The position numbers and the translations under genes are program-made. Source: JACVRW01 sp963803245 (GTDB lineage: Bacteria > Actinomycetota > Thermoleophilia > Solirubrobacterales > Thermoleophilaceae). Taken from it: a stretch of DNA of 64,000 nucleotides. The notes under the pieces were generated by a model. That model did no database searches, was not told the DNA's origin, and worked only from the letters and a program-made list of their open reading frames with translations. Shown here piece after piece: positions 7,432 to 17,828 of this stretch (within the stretch, counting starts at the first letter, position 1; each line of letters starts with the position of its first letter). Location: contig CAWDLI010000008.1 in the NCBI GenBank assembly GCA_963803245.1, positions 62,001-126,000 of the forward strand, in the 5' to 3' direction.

Positions 7432-8556
7432 ACACCGCAGCCTCACTGCAGAGGCGTGTCAGGAGGACCTGGGCCGGGACCGGGCGGCCGAAGTAGAAGC
7501 CCTGCGCCAGGTCGCAGCCGAGCTCCGAGGCTCGCCTGGCCTGACCCACGGTCTCGACCCCTTCGGCCACGACGGTGAGGCCCAGCGCCTTCGCCATGCC
7601 CACGATCGCGCTCACGATCGCGATTCCCTCATCCTCCTGCGGGCCGCCCAGTGACGCCACGAACGAGCGTCCACCTTGAGGCCATCCACGGGCAGCCGCT
7701 GGAGGAGGCTCAGCGACGAGTAGCCCGTGCCGAAGTCGTCCAGGACGGTCCTGACCCCGAGCTCGCGCAGCTGCTCGAGGGCGGCTGTCGCAGGTTCGAG
7801 TTGCTCGATGAGCGCGCTCTCGGTCAGTTCCAGTCGCAGGTCCGCTGCCGCCAAGCCGGTCTCTTCGAGGACCGCTTCGATGAGCCGGGGCAGGCCCTCG
7901 TTGGCGATCTGCCTGGCCGCGATGTTGACGTGGACCGGTAGCGGAGCACGGTCCCCGTGCTCCCTCCGCCAGCGGCTCGCCTGTGAGCAGGCATCGCGCA
8001 GGACCCAGGAGCCCACGTCCAGGATGAGCGGGCCGCGTTCCGCTACCGGGATGAAGGCCCCCGGTGGCAGCAGCCCCCTGTCGGGATGCTCCCAACGCAC
8101 GAGTGCCTCGGCGCCGCGGACGCGTCCGTCCGCCAGAGACACGAACGGCTGGAAGTGGACGCGCAGCTCGTCTTCGTCGATGGCCCGGCGAAGCCTCGTA
8201 GCGACCGCCCCCCTGCTCCTTGGCGCGGTACACCGCCGTCCGGCCTTCAGGCCGGCTCGCTCCGCGGCCTCGTTGCGGGCGATGACCGGCCGCTCGCCTG
8301 TCACAGCCTCGGTCACCGGGCGCTTGCGTTCCCACGCGAGGCCGGGGAGGCCGACACCGCGCGCGAGTGACAGCTCTCGGGTAAGGCGGTCGAACTCCGG
8401 CGCCTCCACCCCGGGCGCGTGCCACAGGAGGTGACAGCGGAGGAGCCCGCCCTCTCCGGGCACCCAGATCGCACCCACTGCCCAGTCCATGTCCCCGCCG
8501 AGCACCTGAAGCAACTTCGGGAGAGCCGCCTCTTCGGTCGGCGCCTCGGCGAGCAC
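7430..8556 (-). pseudogene. decayed GAF-GGDEF-EAL cyclic-di-GMP protein
   Basis: Reading leftwards, a GAF domain (about 8560-8270) is followed by only the last 15 or so codons of a GGDEF domain (AVYRAKEQGGGRYE, near 8215-8260, in another frame). An EAL domain follows (FQPFVSLADGRV, EALVRWEHPDRG, LTESALIE, LDDFGTGYSSL) and is broken at LKVD, where one base is missing before RSFV. The remaining EAL (AIVSAIVGMAKALGLTVVAEGVE) continues in a different frame to 7430. At least three lesions plus a large GGDEF deletion make it a pseudogene. The ancestor would have hydrolysed cyclic di-GMP. Confidence 0.85.
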
Positions 8557-8634
8557 CCGGGCGAATTCAGTCCTCGGTGGAGGGACCCCGCATGTTTTCT
8601 TATCGACCTCGGGCCCTCGGCGCTTAAGTCGCCG

Positions 8635-9300
8635 CTAGGAAGCCACTCGGTTCCGCAGCACGCCGATGCCCTCGATCTCGAGCTCCACCTCGTCCCCCGG
8701 CTCGAGCCAGCGACCGTCGCCGTGCTCGAGGATGCAGCCGCCGCCGACGGTGCCCGACCCGATCACGTCGCCGGCCCGGAGGCCGGGGGTGTTGCGCGCA
8801 GCGGCCGCCAGGATCTCGTCCCAGGACCAGTGGATGGCGCCCGTCCGCGTGTCGGTCCGGACCTCGCCGTTCACGCGCGCGACCGCGCGCAGGTCGGGCC
8901 CGTCGGGCAGCTCGTCCGGCGACACGAGCTCCGGCCCGAGCGACGTCGCGAAGTCCTTGCCCTTCGCGGGGCCGAGCCCGACGGACATCTCCCTGCCCTG
9001 GAGGTCGCGCGCGGACCAGTCGTTCATGATCGTGAAGCCCTCGATGGCGCCCTCGGTGCCGATCACGGCGGCCAGCTCGAGCTCGTAGTCGAGCATCGCC
9101 GTGTCCGCCGGCTTGGGCACCTCGTCGCCGTCGCGGTACACCGCCGCCGGGTTCGAGAAGTAGAAGACCGGGATCTCGTACCAGGCCTCCGGCACGTCGC
9201 CGCGCCCGGCCTGGGCGCGGGCGTTGCGCACGTGCTCCTCGAACGCGAAGAAGTCGCGGATCGAGGGCGGCTGGCGTACGTCGGGGTAGGCGCGCCTCAT
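8635..9300 (-). CDS. fumarylacetoacetate hydrolase family protein (tyrosine catabolism)
   Basis: A 221-residue single-domain FAH-fold protein. Visible family motifs are the metal-binding DYELELAAVIG, the FTIMNDWSARDLQ segment and GDVIGSGTVGGG near the C-terminus. Beside hpd, hmgA and phhA, the likely reaction is hydrolysis of fumarylacetoacetate to fumarate and acetoacetate, the last step of the homogentisate route. It is shorter than eukaryotic FAH, as is common in bacteria. Its start overlaps the stop of the Lrp gene by 4 nt, so the two are cotranscribed. Confidence 0.85.
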   Translation of the reverse strand: MRRAYPDVRQPPSIRDFFAFEEHVRNARAQAGRGDVPEAWYEIPVFYFSNPAAVYRDGDEVPKPADTAMLDYELELAAVIGTEGAIEGFTIMNDWSARDLQGREMSVGLGPAKGKDFATSLGPELVSPDELPDGPDLRAVARVNGEVRTDTRTGAIHWSWDEILAAAARNTPGLRAGDVIGSGTVGGGCILEHGDGRWLEPGDEVELEIEGIGVLRNRVAS

Positions 9301-9725
9301 CTCTGCACGAGCGTGGAGAGCACGACCTCGGTCACCGTGCGGTCTATCCCCTCGACGCTGCGGATCCGCTCCAGCGCGAGCTCGAGGTCGCGGGTGTCCT
9401 CGGCCATCACGTGGATCAGAGCGCTCGCCTCACCCGCCACGGTGTGGGCGGAGACCACCCCCGGCTCGTTCGCCACCGCCCGCTTGATCGCCTCGCCGGG
9501 CATGCGGCCGGCACAGTAGAGGTCAACGAACGCCTCGGTGTGCCAGCCGAACGCGCCCGGATCGACGATGGCGGTGTAGCCGCGGATCACGCCGTCGGCC
9601 TCCAGCCGGTCCACGCGCCGCTTGACAGCGGGCGGCGAGAGGTGCACGTGCCTACCGATGTCCTTGAAGGAACGGCGGGCGTTCTCGCGCAGTAGCGAAA
9701 CGATCGTTCGGTCTACGGCATCCAT
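9297..9725 (-). CDS. Lrp/AsnC family regulator
   Basis: A 142-residue protein. It has an N-terminal HTH (VDRTIVSLLRENARRSFKDIG then LSPPAVKRRVDRLEADGVI, residues 3-52) and a C-terminal RAM ligand-binding domain (about 60-140, with VAGEASALIHVMAED). Lrp-type proteins bind amino acids. Its position, divergent from hpd-hmgA-phhA and upstream of the FAH gene, makes phenylalanine, tyrosine or a derived metabolite the likely effector. An inverted repeat in the intergenic region is the candidate operator. Confidence 0.9.
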   Translation of the reverse strand: MDAVDRTIVSLLRENARRSFKDIGRHVHLSPPAVKRRVDRLEADGVIRGYTAIVDPGAFGWHTEAFVDLYCAGRMPGEAIKRAVANEPGVVSAHTVAGEASALIHVMAEDTRDLELALERIRSVEGIDRTVTEVVLSTLVQR

Positions 9726-9748
9726 GGGGGGTTCACTCGGCCCTTACG

Positions 9749-9768
9749 CGCAACAAAATGGTGTTGCG
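9749..9768. promoter_or_regulatory. candidate Lrp operator between the Lrp and hpd genes
   Basis: CGCAACA and TGTTGCG are perfect inverted arms separated by 6 nt, midway between the two divergent start codons. Position and symmetry suit binding by the adjacent Lrp regulator. Confidence 0.55.
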
Positions 9769-9800
9769 GGAGCTTGCAAACCAGGGAAACATTACAAGGA

Positions 9801-10928
9801 ATGGCTACTGAACAGCTGACGCCGCTTCCCGCAGGCCTTCCTGACATCGATCCACTGCCGGTCCACGGCATCGATCACCTCGAGCTGTACGTGGGGAACG
9901 CCGCCCAGGCGGCCTTCTACTTCACGCGTGCGTTCGGCTTCACCGAGACCGCGTACATGGGGCTCGAGACAGGCCGCCGCGACCGCGTCTCGCACGTGCT
10001 CCAGCAGGGCCGCATCCGGCTCGTGCTCACCGGGTCGCTCTCGGGCGAGGACGAGATCGGCCGCCACCAGCGCCACCACGGCGACGGTGTCCACAAGATC
10101 GCGCTGAGCGTGCCCGACGCCGCGGCCGCCTACTCGCACGCGGTCGCCCACGGCGCCCGCGGGGTGGCCACACCGCACTGGATCGAGGACGAGCACGGGC
10201 GCGTGCAGCTGGCCTCCGTCTCCACCTACGGGGAGACGGAGCACCTGTTCGTGGAGCGCGGCGGCTACGACGGCGCCTTCATGCCCGGCTTCGCGGCACG
10301 CGACGAGGCGCCCACGGACCCCCTCTTCGCCGGCATCGACCACGTGGTCGGGAACGTCGAGCTCGGGCACATGCAGGAGTGGGTCGGGTACTACGAGCGC
10401 GTCTTCGGCATGACCGAGTTGATCCACTTCTCCGACGAGGCGATCTCGACCGAGTACTCCGCGCTGATGTCGAAGGTCGTGACGGATGGCAGCGGGAAGC
10501 TCAAGTTCCCGATCAACGAGCCCGCGGAGGGCAAGCGCAAGTCCCAGATCGAGGAGTATCTGGACTTCTACCGCGGCGCCGGCGTGCAGCACCTGGCGAT
10601 CTCCACGCGCGACATCGTCGGCACGGTCGCCGAGCTGCGCGATCGCGGCGTCGAGTTCCTCACCATCCCCGGTGAGTACTACGACGAGGTGCCGGGCCGG
10701 ATCGGCGAGATCGAGCAGGATCTCGACGACCTGCGCCGGCTCGGCATCCTCGTCGACCGCGACGACGAGGGCTACCTCCTCCAGATTTTCACCAAGCCGC
10801 TCGGTGACCGGCCCACGCTGTTCTTCGAGATCATCGAGCGCCACGGCTCGCGCGGCTTCGGCGAGGGGAACTTCAAGGCCCTCTTCGAGGCGATCGAGCG
10901 CGAGCAGGACCTGAGGGGCAACCTGTGA
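9801..10928 (+). CDS. hpd: 4-hydroxyphenylpyruvate dioxygenase
   Basis: A 375-residue protein of two vicinal-oxygen-chelate domains. It converts 4-hydroxyphenylpyruvate to homogentisate with Fe(II) and O2. Iron ligands are visible as His in AGIDHVVGN, His in GAGVQHLAIS and Glu in LFFEIIERHG; the C-terminal helix RGFGEGNFKALFEAIE is characteristic. The ATG at 9801 gives the family N-terminus; an upstream in-frame TTG (9774) adds nine unlikely residues. Its stop overlaps the GTG of hmgA (GTGA). It is likely controlled by the divergent Lrp protein. Confidence 0.95.
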   Translation: MATEQLTPLPAGLPDIDPLPVHGIDHLELYVGNAAQAAFYFTRAFGFTETAYMGLETGRRDRVSHVLQQGRIRLVLTGSLSGEDEIGRHQRHHGDGVHKIALSVPDAAAAYSHAVAHGARGVATPHWIEDEHGRVQLASVSTYGETEHLFVERGGYDGAFMPGFAARDEAPTDPLFAGIDHVVGNVELGHMQEWVGYYERVFGMTELIHFSDEAISTEYSALMSKVVTDGSGKLKFPINEPAEGKRKSQIEEYLDFYRGAGVQHLAISTRDIVGTVAELRDRGVEFLTIPGEYYDEVPGRIGEIEQDLDDLRRLGILVDRDDEGYLLQIFTKPLGDRPTLFFEIIERHGSRGFGEGNFKALFEAIEREQDLRGNL

Positions 10929-12103
10929 GGTACGAGCGCCTCGGCGAGATCCCCCGCAAGCGCCATGTCCAGGTGCGGCGCAACGGCACCGGCTCGCCGC
11001 TGCTGACCGAGGAGGTCATGGGCTACGAGGGCTTCTCGGGGAACGAGACGATCCTCTACCACGTCCACTCCCCCTGCCGGCTCGACGCGGTCGGCGGCTT
11101 CCAGGGGATCGAGCGCGAGGAGTGGGTGCCCGAAGCCCACGTTCACCGCCTGGCCGACACCGGGCCGATGGATCCCGGCGGCGACCCGCTCGGCGGCCGG
11201 CGGCGGCTGATGTGGAACGCCGACCTCGAGGTCTCGGTCTGCAAGCCCACGGAGCCGCTCCTCGGCTTCTATCGCAACGGGGAGGGCGACGAGGTCCTCT
11301 ACATACATCGCGGCGGCGGCGTGCTGCGCACGGTGTTCGGCCGAGTGCCCTTCCGTGAGAAGGACTACGTGGTGATCCCGCGCGGGACCACGCATACCTT
11401 CGAGCTCGACGCCGGCGACCAGGAATGGCTGTGCTTCCACACGCCCGGCGAGATCGAGACTCCGAACCGCTACCGCAACCGCTACGGGCTGCTGCTCGAG
11501 CACGCGCCGTACTCGCAGCGCGACTTCCACGGCCCGGCCGAGCTCGAGACCTACGACGAGAGCGGCGCGTACCCCGTCACGGTGCGCGTGCGCGACGGCT
11601 ATCAGGAGTACATGCTCGACAGGCACCCCTTCGACGTGGTCGGCTGGGACGGGTACGTCTGGCCCTACACCTTCAACGCCGACGACTTCGAGCCACGCGC
11701 CGGGCGCTTCCACCTGCCCCCGCCGGCGCACCAGACGTTCCAGGGCCCGAACTTCGTGATCTGCACGTTCGCGCCGCGGATGCTCGACTGGGATCCCGAG
11801 GCCGTGCCGCTGCCCTACCACCACTCGAACATCCAGTCCGAGGAGGTCATGTTCTATGCCGAGGGCGACTACGCGGCGCGCAAGGGCGTGGAGGTCGGCT
11901 CCATCACGCTGCATCCCTCCGGCCTGCCGCACGGCCCGCAGCCGGGCGCGGTCGAGAAGGCGCTCGGCGCGAAGAGCACGGACGAGCTGGCGATCATGTG
12001 GGACACGTTCCGGCCGCTCCGGCTGACATCGCTCTGGCGCGACCACGACAAGCCGGAGTACGCGCTGTCCTGGAACCCCGACCGCTCACCCGCGCATGTT
12101 TGA
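10925..12103 (+). CDS. hmgA: homogentisate 1,2-dioxygenase
   Basis: A 392-residue cupin-fold enzyme, a little shorter than the usual 430 or so. It opens the homogentisate ring to maleylacetoacetate. The iron triad is visible: H300 and E306 in YHHSNIQSEEVMFY and H336 in GLPHGPQPG, matching H335/E341/H371 of the human enzyme. The GTG start overlaps the hpd stop, and its own end overlaps phhA by 8 nt, indicating coupled translation. The next enzyme, maleylacetoacetate isomerase, is not in this locus. Confidence 0.95.
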   Translation: MRYERLGEIPRKRHVQVRRNGTGSPLLTEEVMGYEGFSGNETILYHVHSPCRLDAVGGFQGIEREEWVPEAHVHRLADTGPMDPGGDPLGGRRRLMWNADLEVSVCKPTEPLLGFYRNGEGDEVLYIHRGGGVLRTVFGRVPFREKDYVVIPRGTTHTFELDAGDQEWLCFHTPGEIETPNRYRNRYGLLLEHAPYSQRDFHGPAELETYDESGAYPVTVRVRDGYQEYMLDRHPFDVVGWDGYVWPYTFNADDFEPRAGRFHLPPPAHQTFQGPNFVICTFAPRMLDWDPEAVPLPYHHSNIQSEEVMFYAEGDYAARKGVEVGSITLHPSGLPHGPQPGAVEKALGAKSTDELAIMWDTFRPLRLTSLWRDHDKPEYALSWNPDRSPAHV

Positions 12104-12992
12104 GGAGGGCCAGCTCTACTCGCCGGTCACGCAGGGCGAGGACGGCGTGGTGGTCCACCTCGGGGTCGATCACCCCGGGGCGAGCGACCCGGAGTACCGC
12201 GCCAGGCGCTCGGAGATCGCCGCCGCCGCGCTGGCATGGCGGCCGGGCGAGCCCGCCCCCGCGATCGAGTACACCGAGCGCGAGCAGGGCGTGTGGCGGA
12301 TCGTCTGCCGCGAGCTGGCGGCAAAGCACGAGCGCTATGCGTGCCGCGCGTACCGCGAGGCCGCGGCCTCGCTCGCGCTGCCGCGCGACGCCATACCCGA
12401 CCTCGACGAGGTCAGCGCTCGCCTCGAGCCGCTCACGGGCTTCCGCTACCTCCCGGCCGCGGGCCTCGTGCCGCTGGAGGAGTTCTACGGCGCGCTGGCC
12501 GACCGCGTCTTCCACTCGACGCAGTACATCCGCCACTGGGCCGCGCCGCTCTACACGCCCGAGCCGGACCTGATCCACGAGGTGATCGGCCACGGCAACC
12601 TGCTCGCCTCGCCCGAGCTGGCCGAGCTGAACCTGCTGGCCGGCCAGGCAGCACGCCGCTGCGAGACCGGCGACGCGCTCAGGTTCCTCGCGCACGTGTT
12701 CTGGTTCACGATCGAGTTCGGCGTGCTCCACGAAGACGGCGAGCTGCGCGCCTACGGCGCCGGGATCCTCTCGAGCTACGGCGAGATCGAGGAGTTCCGC
12801 GAGATGGAGATCCGCCCGATCGACTACCTCGAGATGGGCACGATCGACTACGACATCACCAAGTACCAGCCGGTGCTGTACAGCGCCGAGTCGATGACGC
12901 ACCTGATGGACTCGCTCGGAGGCTTCTTCGCGGACTTCGACGACAACGTGCCGGAACGGCTGAAGGCCGGTTCGGCAGGCGCCGTGCGCTAG
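12096..12992 (+). CDS. phhA: phenylalanine 4-monooxygenase
   Basis: A 298-residue pterin-dependent aromatic amino acid hydroxylase of the short bacterial type, converting phenylalanine to tyrosine. The non-haem iron ligands are H161 and H166 (LIHEVIGHGNLL) and E207 (FTIEFGVL). The YTPEPD motif just before them is diagnostic. There is no regulatory ACT domain. It overlaps hmgA and completes a Phe to homogentisate breakdown operon. No pterin-4a-carbinolamine dehydratase or aminotransferase gene is adjacent. Confidence 0.95.
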   Translation: MFEEGQLYSPVTQGEDGVVVHLGVDHPGASDPEYRARRSEIAAAALAWRPGEPAPAIEYTEREQGVWRIVCRELAAKHERYACRAYREAAASLALPRDAIPDLDEVSARLEPLTGFRYLPAAGLVPLEEFYGALADRVFHSTQYIRHWAAPLYTPEPDLIHEVIGHGNLLASPELAELNLLAGQAARRCETGDALRFLAHVFWFTIEFGVLHEDGELRAYGAGILSSYGEIEEFREMEIRPIDYLEMGTIDYDITKYQPVLYSAESMTHLMDSLGGFFADFDDNVPERLKAGSAGAVR

Positions 12993-13004
12993 ATACTTCC
13001 CGGA

Positions 13005-13685
13005 GTGAGCGAGCCGGTCTTCCTCTTCGCCGACCTGTCGGGCTACACGGCGCTGACCGAGACGCACGGCGACGAGGAGGCGGCCGACCTCGTGCTCGGG
13101 TTCGCAGACGACGTGCGAGCGCTGCTCCCGGACTACGGGGCCGAGGAGGTCAAGATGATCGGCGACGCGCTGATGATCCGCGCCGAGGATCCGGAGCGCG
13201 CGGTGCGGCTCGGCATAGCGATCGTCCACGCCGTCGGCCGTCGCCACGGCTTCCCGAGCGTGCGGGTCGGACTCCACGCCGGAGCGGCCGTCGAGCGCGA
13301 CGGTGACTGGTTCGGCTCGGCCGTGAACCTGGCGGCTCGCGTGTCGGGTGCGGCCGCGGGCGGGGAGGTGCTGCTCACCGCGTCGACGGCCGAGCGCATC
13401 ACGGGAGACAAGGGAAGCCCGCGTCTCTTCCTGCGATCGCGCGGACGGCGGGAGCTGCGGAACGTATCCGCGCCGGTCGAGCTGATCGAGGCGACCTGCG
13501 AGTACTCGAGCGGCCTCGACGAGCTGCCGATCGACCCGGTCTGCCGGATGGCCGTGGAGCCGGCCCACGCCGCCGGGAGCCTGTCCCACGAGGGTGTGGA
13601 GTACTGGTTCTGCTCGCTCGACTGCGCGCGCAAGTTCGCCGAGGCGCCTACAGCCCCAGCTGCTTCCCGAGAATCTCCTTCATGA
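13005..13685 (+). CDS. nucleotide cyclase domain fused to a C-terminal YHS domain
   Basis: A 226-residue soluble protein. Residues 1-165 form a compact class III cyclase homology domain with FADLSGYTALTE (metal site), EEVKMIGDALMI and SAVNLAARVSG; Lys, Asp, Asn and Arg are in place, so activity is plausible. Residues 178-218 are a YHS domain (DPVCRMAVEP then GVEYWFCSLDCARKF) with three cysteines, which in other proteins binds metals. Metal- or redox-controlled cAMP signalling is inferred. GTG start 12 nt after phhA. The last 38 nt overlap the convergent acyl-CoA dehydrogenase gene. Confidence 0.8.
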   Translation: MSEPVFLFADLSGYTALTETHGDEEAADLVLGFADDVRALLPDYGAEEVKMIGDALMIRAEDPERAVRLGIAIVHAVGRRHGFPSVRVGLHAGAAVERDGDWFGSAVNLAARVSGAAAGGEVLLTASTAERITGDKGSPRLFLRSRGRRELRNVSAPVELIEATCEYSSGLDELPIDPVCRMAVEPAHAAGSLSHEGVEYWFCSLDCARKFAEAPTAPAASRESPS

Positions 13686-14835
13686 CCTCGTCGGTGCCGC
13701 CGCCGATCGGGCCGAGGCGAGTGTCGCGCACGGCGCGCTCGATGCCGTACTCCTTCATGTAGCCGGCGCCGCCGTGGATCTGGAGGGTGTCGTCGGCCAC
13801 CTCGTAGGCGGCGCGCTGGCTCATCAGCTTCGCCTCGGTCACCTCGCGGATCGCGTCACCGCCGTTCGCGAACAGCCAGAGCGCGTAGTAGGTGAGCGAG
13901 CGCGCGGCCTCGTGCTTCACCGCCATCTCGGCGATCTTGTGCCTGATCGCCTGGTGCTTGCCGATCGGGCGGCCGAAGGCGGTGCGCTCGTTCGCGTAAG
14001 CGATGGCGGCGTCCAGCATGCGGCTCATCGAGCCCACGGCGCCCAGCGCCATCACGAGCCGCTCCCACTGGAAGTTGGCCATGATCAGGTAGAAGCCCTT
14101 GTTCTCCTGGCCGAGCAGGTTCTCGTCGGGCACGAACACGTCGTCGAACGCCAGCTCCGCGGTGTCGGAGGCGCGCCAGCCGAGCTTCTCGAGCTTCTTC
14201 GAGACGGTGTAGCCCTCCATCTCCTTCTCGAGGATCAGGAACGAGAGCCCCTGATGGCCGCCCTGCTCGGTGGTCTTGACCGCCGTGACCAGGAAGTCGG
14301 CGCGCACGCCGTTTGTGATGTAGGTCTTCGAGCCGTTCACCACGTAGCCGTCGTCGACCTTCCTCGCGAACGTGCGGATGCCGGCCACGTCCGATCCGGC
14401 GCCCGGCTCCGTGATCCCGAGCGCGGCGATCCGCTCTCCCCTGATGGCGGGTGCGAGATAGCGCTGCTTCTGGTCCTCGGTCCCGAACTTCCAGATCGGC
14501 GGCGTGGCGATGCCGATGTGCGCTCCGATGCCCGCCGACAGCCCGCCCGAGCCCGACCCGGCGAGCTCCTCGGCGAGCACCGCGTCGTGCAGGTAGTCGC
14601 CGCCCTCGCCGCCGTACTCCTCCGGGTACTTGAGGCCGAGATAGCCAAGCTCGGCCATCCGCGTGAACACGTCGTTGGGGAACCACTCGGCGTCCTCCCA
14701 CTCGTCCGCGTGCGGGCGCAGCTCGGTCGTCACGAAGCGCCGCACCGCCTCGCGCAGCTGCCCGTGCTCGTCGGTGAACGGCGGCTGTGTCCGGCGCGTG
14801 GCGGCGTCCGGGAGCCCCTTCGCTTCCAGGCTCAC
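13648..14835 (-). CDS. acyl-CoA dehydrogenase
   Basis: A 395-residue FAD enzyme of the acyl-CoA dehydrogenase family, which introduces the alpha-beta double bond and passes electrons to ETF. Motifs include YGGEGGDYLHDAVLAEEL, GITEPGAGSDVAGI, KTYITNG and QIHGGAGYMKEYGIERAVRD. The C-terminal position of the medium-chain catalytic Glu is Gly (IGGGTDEVM). A Glu in FQWERLVMALG suggests the base sits in helix G, as in isovaleryl- and long-chain-CoA dehydrogenases. The GTG start overlaps the AAA ATPase stop, so it ends a three-gene operon. Confidence 0.92.
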   Translation of the reverse strand: MSLEAKGLPDAATRRTQPPFTDEHGQLREAVRRFVTTELRPHADEWEDAEWFPNDVFTRMAELGYLGLKYPEEYGGEGGDYLHDAVLAEELAGSGSGGLSAGIGAHIGIATPPIWKFGTEDQKQRYLAPAIRGERIAALGITEPGAGSDVAGIRTFARKVDDGYVVNGSKTYITNGVRADFLVTAVKTTEQGGHQGLSFLILEKEMEGYTVSKKLEKLGWRASDTAELAFDDVFVPDENLLGQENKGFYLIMANFQWERLVMALGAVGSMSRMLDAAIAYANERTAFGRPIGKHQAIRHKIAEMAVKHEAARSLTYYALWLFANGGDAIREVTEAKLMSQRAAYEVADDTLQIHGGAGYMKEYGIERAVRDTRLGPIGGGTDEVMKEILGKQLGL

Positions 14836-16267
14836 CCGTCCTCCCAATCGTCCTCGTCGTCCCAGTCGCCGTCCGCGAGCTTCGTCGCGGCCGCGCCGCC
14901 ATCCGCACCGAGAAGGCTGCGCATGATCGAGCCGCCCTGCTCGAACAGGGCGAGTGCCTCCTTGAAGTGCTCGTCCGCCACCGGGCGGCCTTCGTCCCGG
15001 ATGGCGCACAGGGCGGCCTTGCGGACGAGCTCGCGCAGGAACGCGGGGCTACCACCAGCCGTGGCATCGATGATCGCGCCACGATCCTTCAGGTTCGACT
15101 CCAGTCCTCGCGTGAACAGGTCGAGCAGCCGTCCGCGCGCGTCGGCGTCGGGAAGCAGGAGCTCCAGCGCCTGATCCACTCGTCCGGGCCGGGATGCCAG
15201 TGCCGGCTCGAGGAGGTCCGCCCTGTTGGTGGTCATGAGGAAGATCACGTCAGCGTCCTCACCCACCCCGTCCATCTCATTGAGAAGCTCGAAGAGCAGC
15301 GATGTTGTGCCCATCATCGACGTGCGCTCGTGCGCGACAAGATCGATGTCTTCGAGCACCACGAGCGACGGCTGGAGGTCCCTGGCAATGGCGCTCGCCG
15401 CCCCGATCAGCCCCAGGCCCGCGCCGGTGAGGATTACCACGGTCCTCCCCTCGAGCCGTTCGATCAGGTACGTCGCCGTGAGCGTCTTGCCGGTGCCGGG
15501 CGGTCCGTGCAGCAGAAGCCCTCGGCGCAGATGGCGTCCGGCCTCGAGCAGCGCCTCGCTGTGACGCGCGAACTCGACGGTGTGGAGCTCGATCGTGTCG
15601 AGCAGGCCCTCGGGAAGAACGATGTCCTCGCGGCCGACGGCCGACACTTGCGGAAACTCGACCGCCATACCCCCGTCGCCCATCTCGCCGGCCGCCTTCA
15701 GCGCGAGGACCTTGCCCCGGTAGACGTTGTGCTTCCGCATCAGCTCGCGGATGCGCGAGACGAATTCTTCCGCCGCTGCAAGCTCGGAGGCCATGACCTC
15801 CAGCCGGACCCCCGGCGAGTCGAAGCCGCGTTCCCCTTGCATCACGAGCACGACCAATCGCCGGTCACCTCTCGCAAGAAGAAACAAGCCCACGGTCACG
15901 CAACTCACCGAACGATCACCGTCGAGTCGGACCGCCGTTCGGCGCACCGGCCCCACCTTCAGTCCGAAACCGGTGTCGTGAACGAGTCCCGCGAGCGACA
16001 TCTCGGAAAATCCGACTGGACCCGCGAAGCCGACGAGCCGGTGCTCGACGTCGCGCTCCTCGAGGTACGCGTCGAGCGCGAGCTGGAGGTTGGGGAGGTC
16101 GTAGAGCTCAATCTGCTCCCCGCTCAGCGGAAAGCTCGACGGGTCCTCGCCAAAATGTTCCTCCAGCATGCCTGCGAACGGAGAGCGTCCCTCCGCCCAC
16201 CCCTCGGTGGCCCACTCCATGAACCGGCGGAAGGCAGCACCGAACTCCTGGGCTGAGAGGTTGTCGC

Positions 16268-16271
<4 letters not shown>
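14832..16271 (-). CDS. BCS1-like AAA ATPase
   Basis: A 479-residue protein. The N-terminal 210 or so residues match no family I recognise and are of mixed alpha-beta character. The AAA module has Walker A GPPGTGKT (residues 256-263), Walker B VVLEDIDLV (about 302-310), sensor MTTNRADLLEPAL and the arginine-bearing SRPGRVDQALEL. A very acidic tail (DGDWDDEDDWEDG) ends it. Layout resembles BCS1-like or FtsH-type AAA proteins without a protease domain; a remodelling ATPase is inferred. Both ends overlap neighbouring genes by GTGA. Confidence 0.82.
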
Positions 16272-17794
<1,523 letters not shown>

Positions 17795-17828
17795 CCGCGC
17801 ATCCTCGCGCATGCGATCCCCGACAGGG

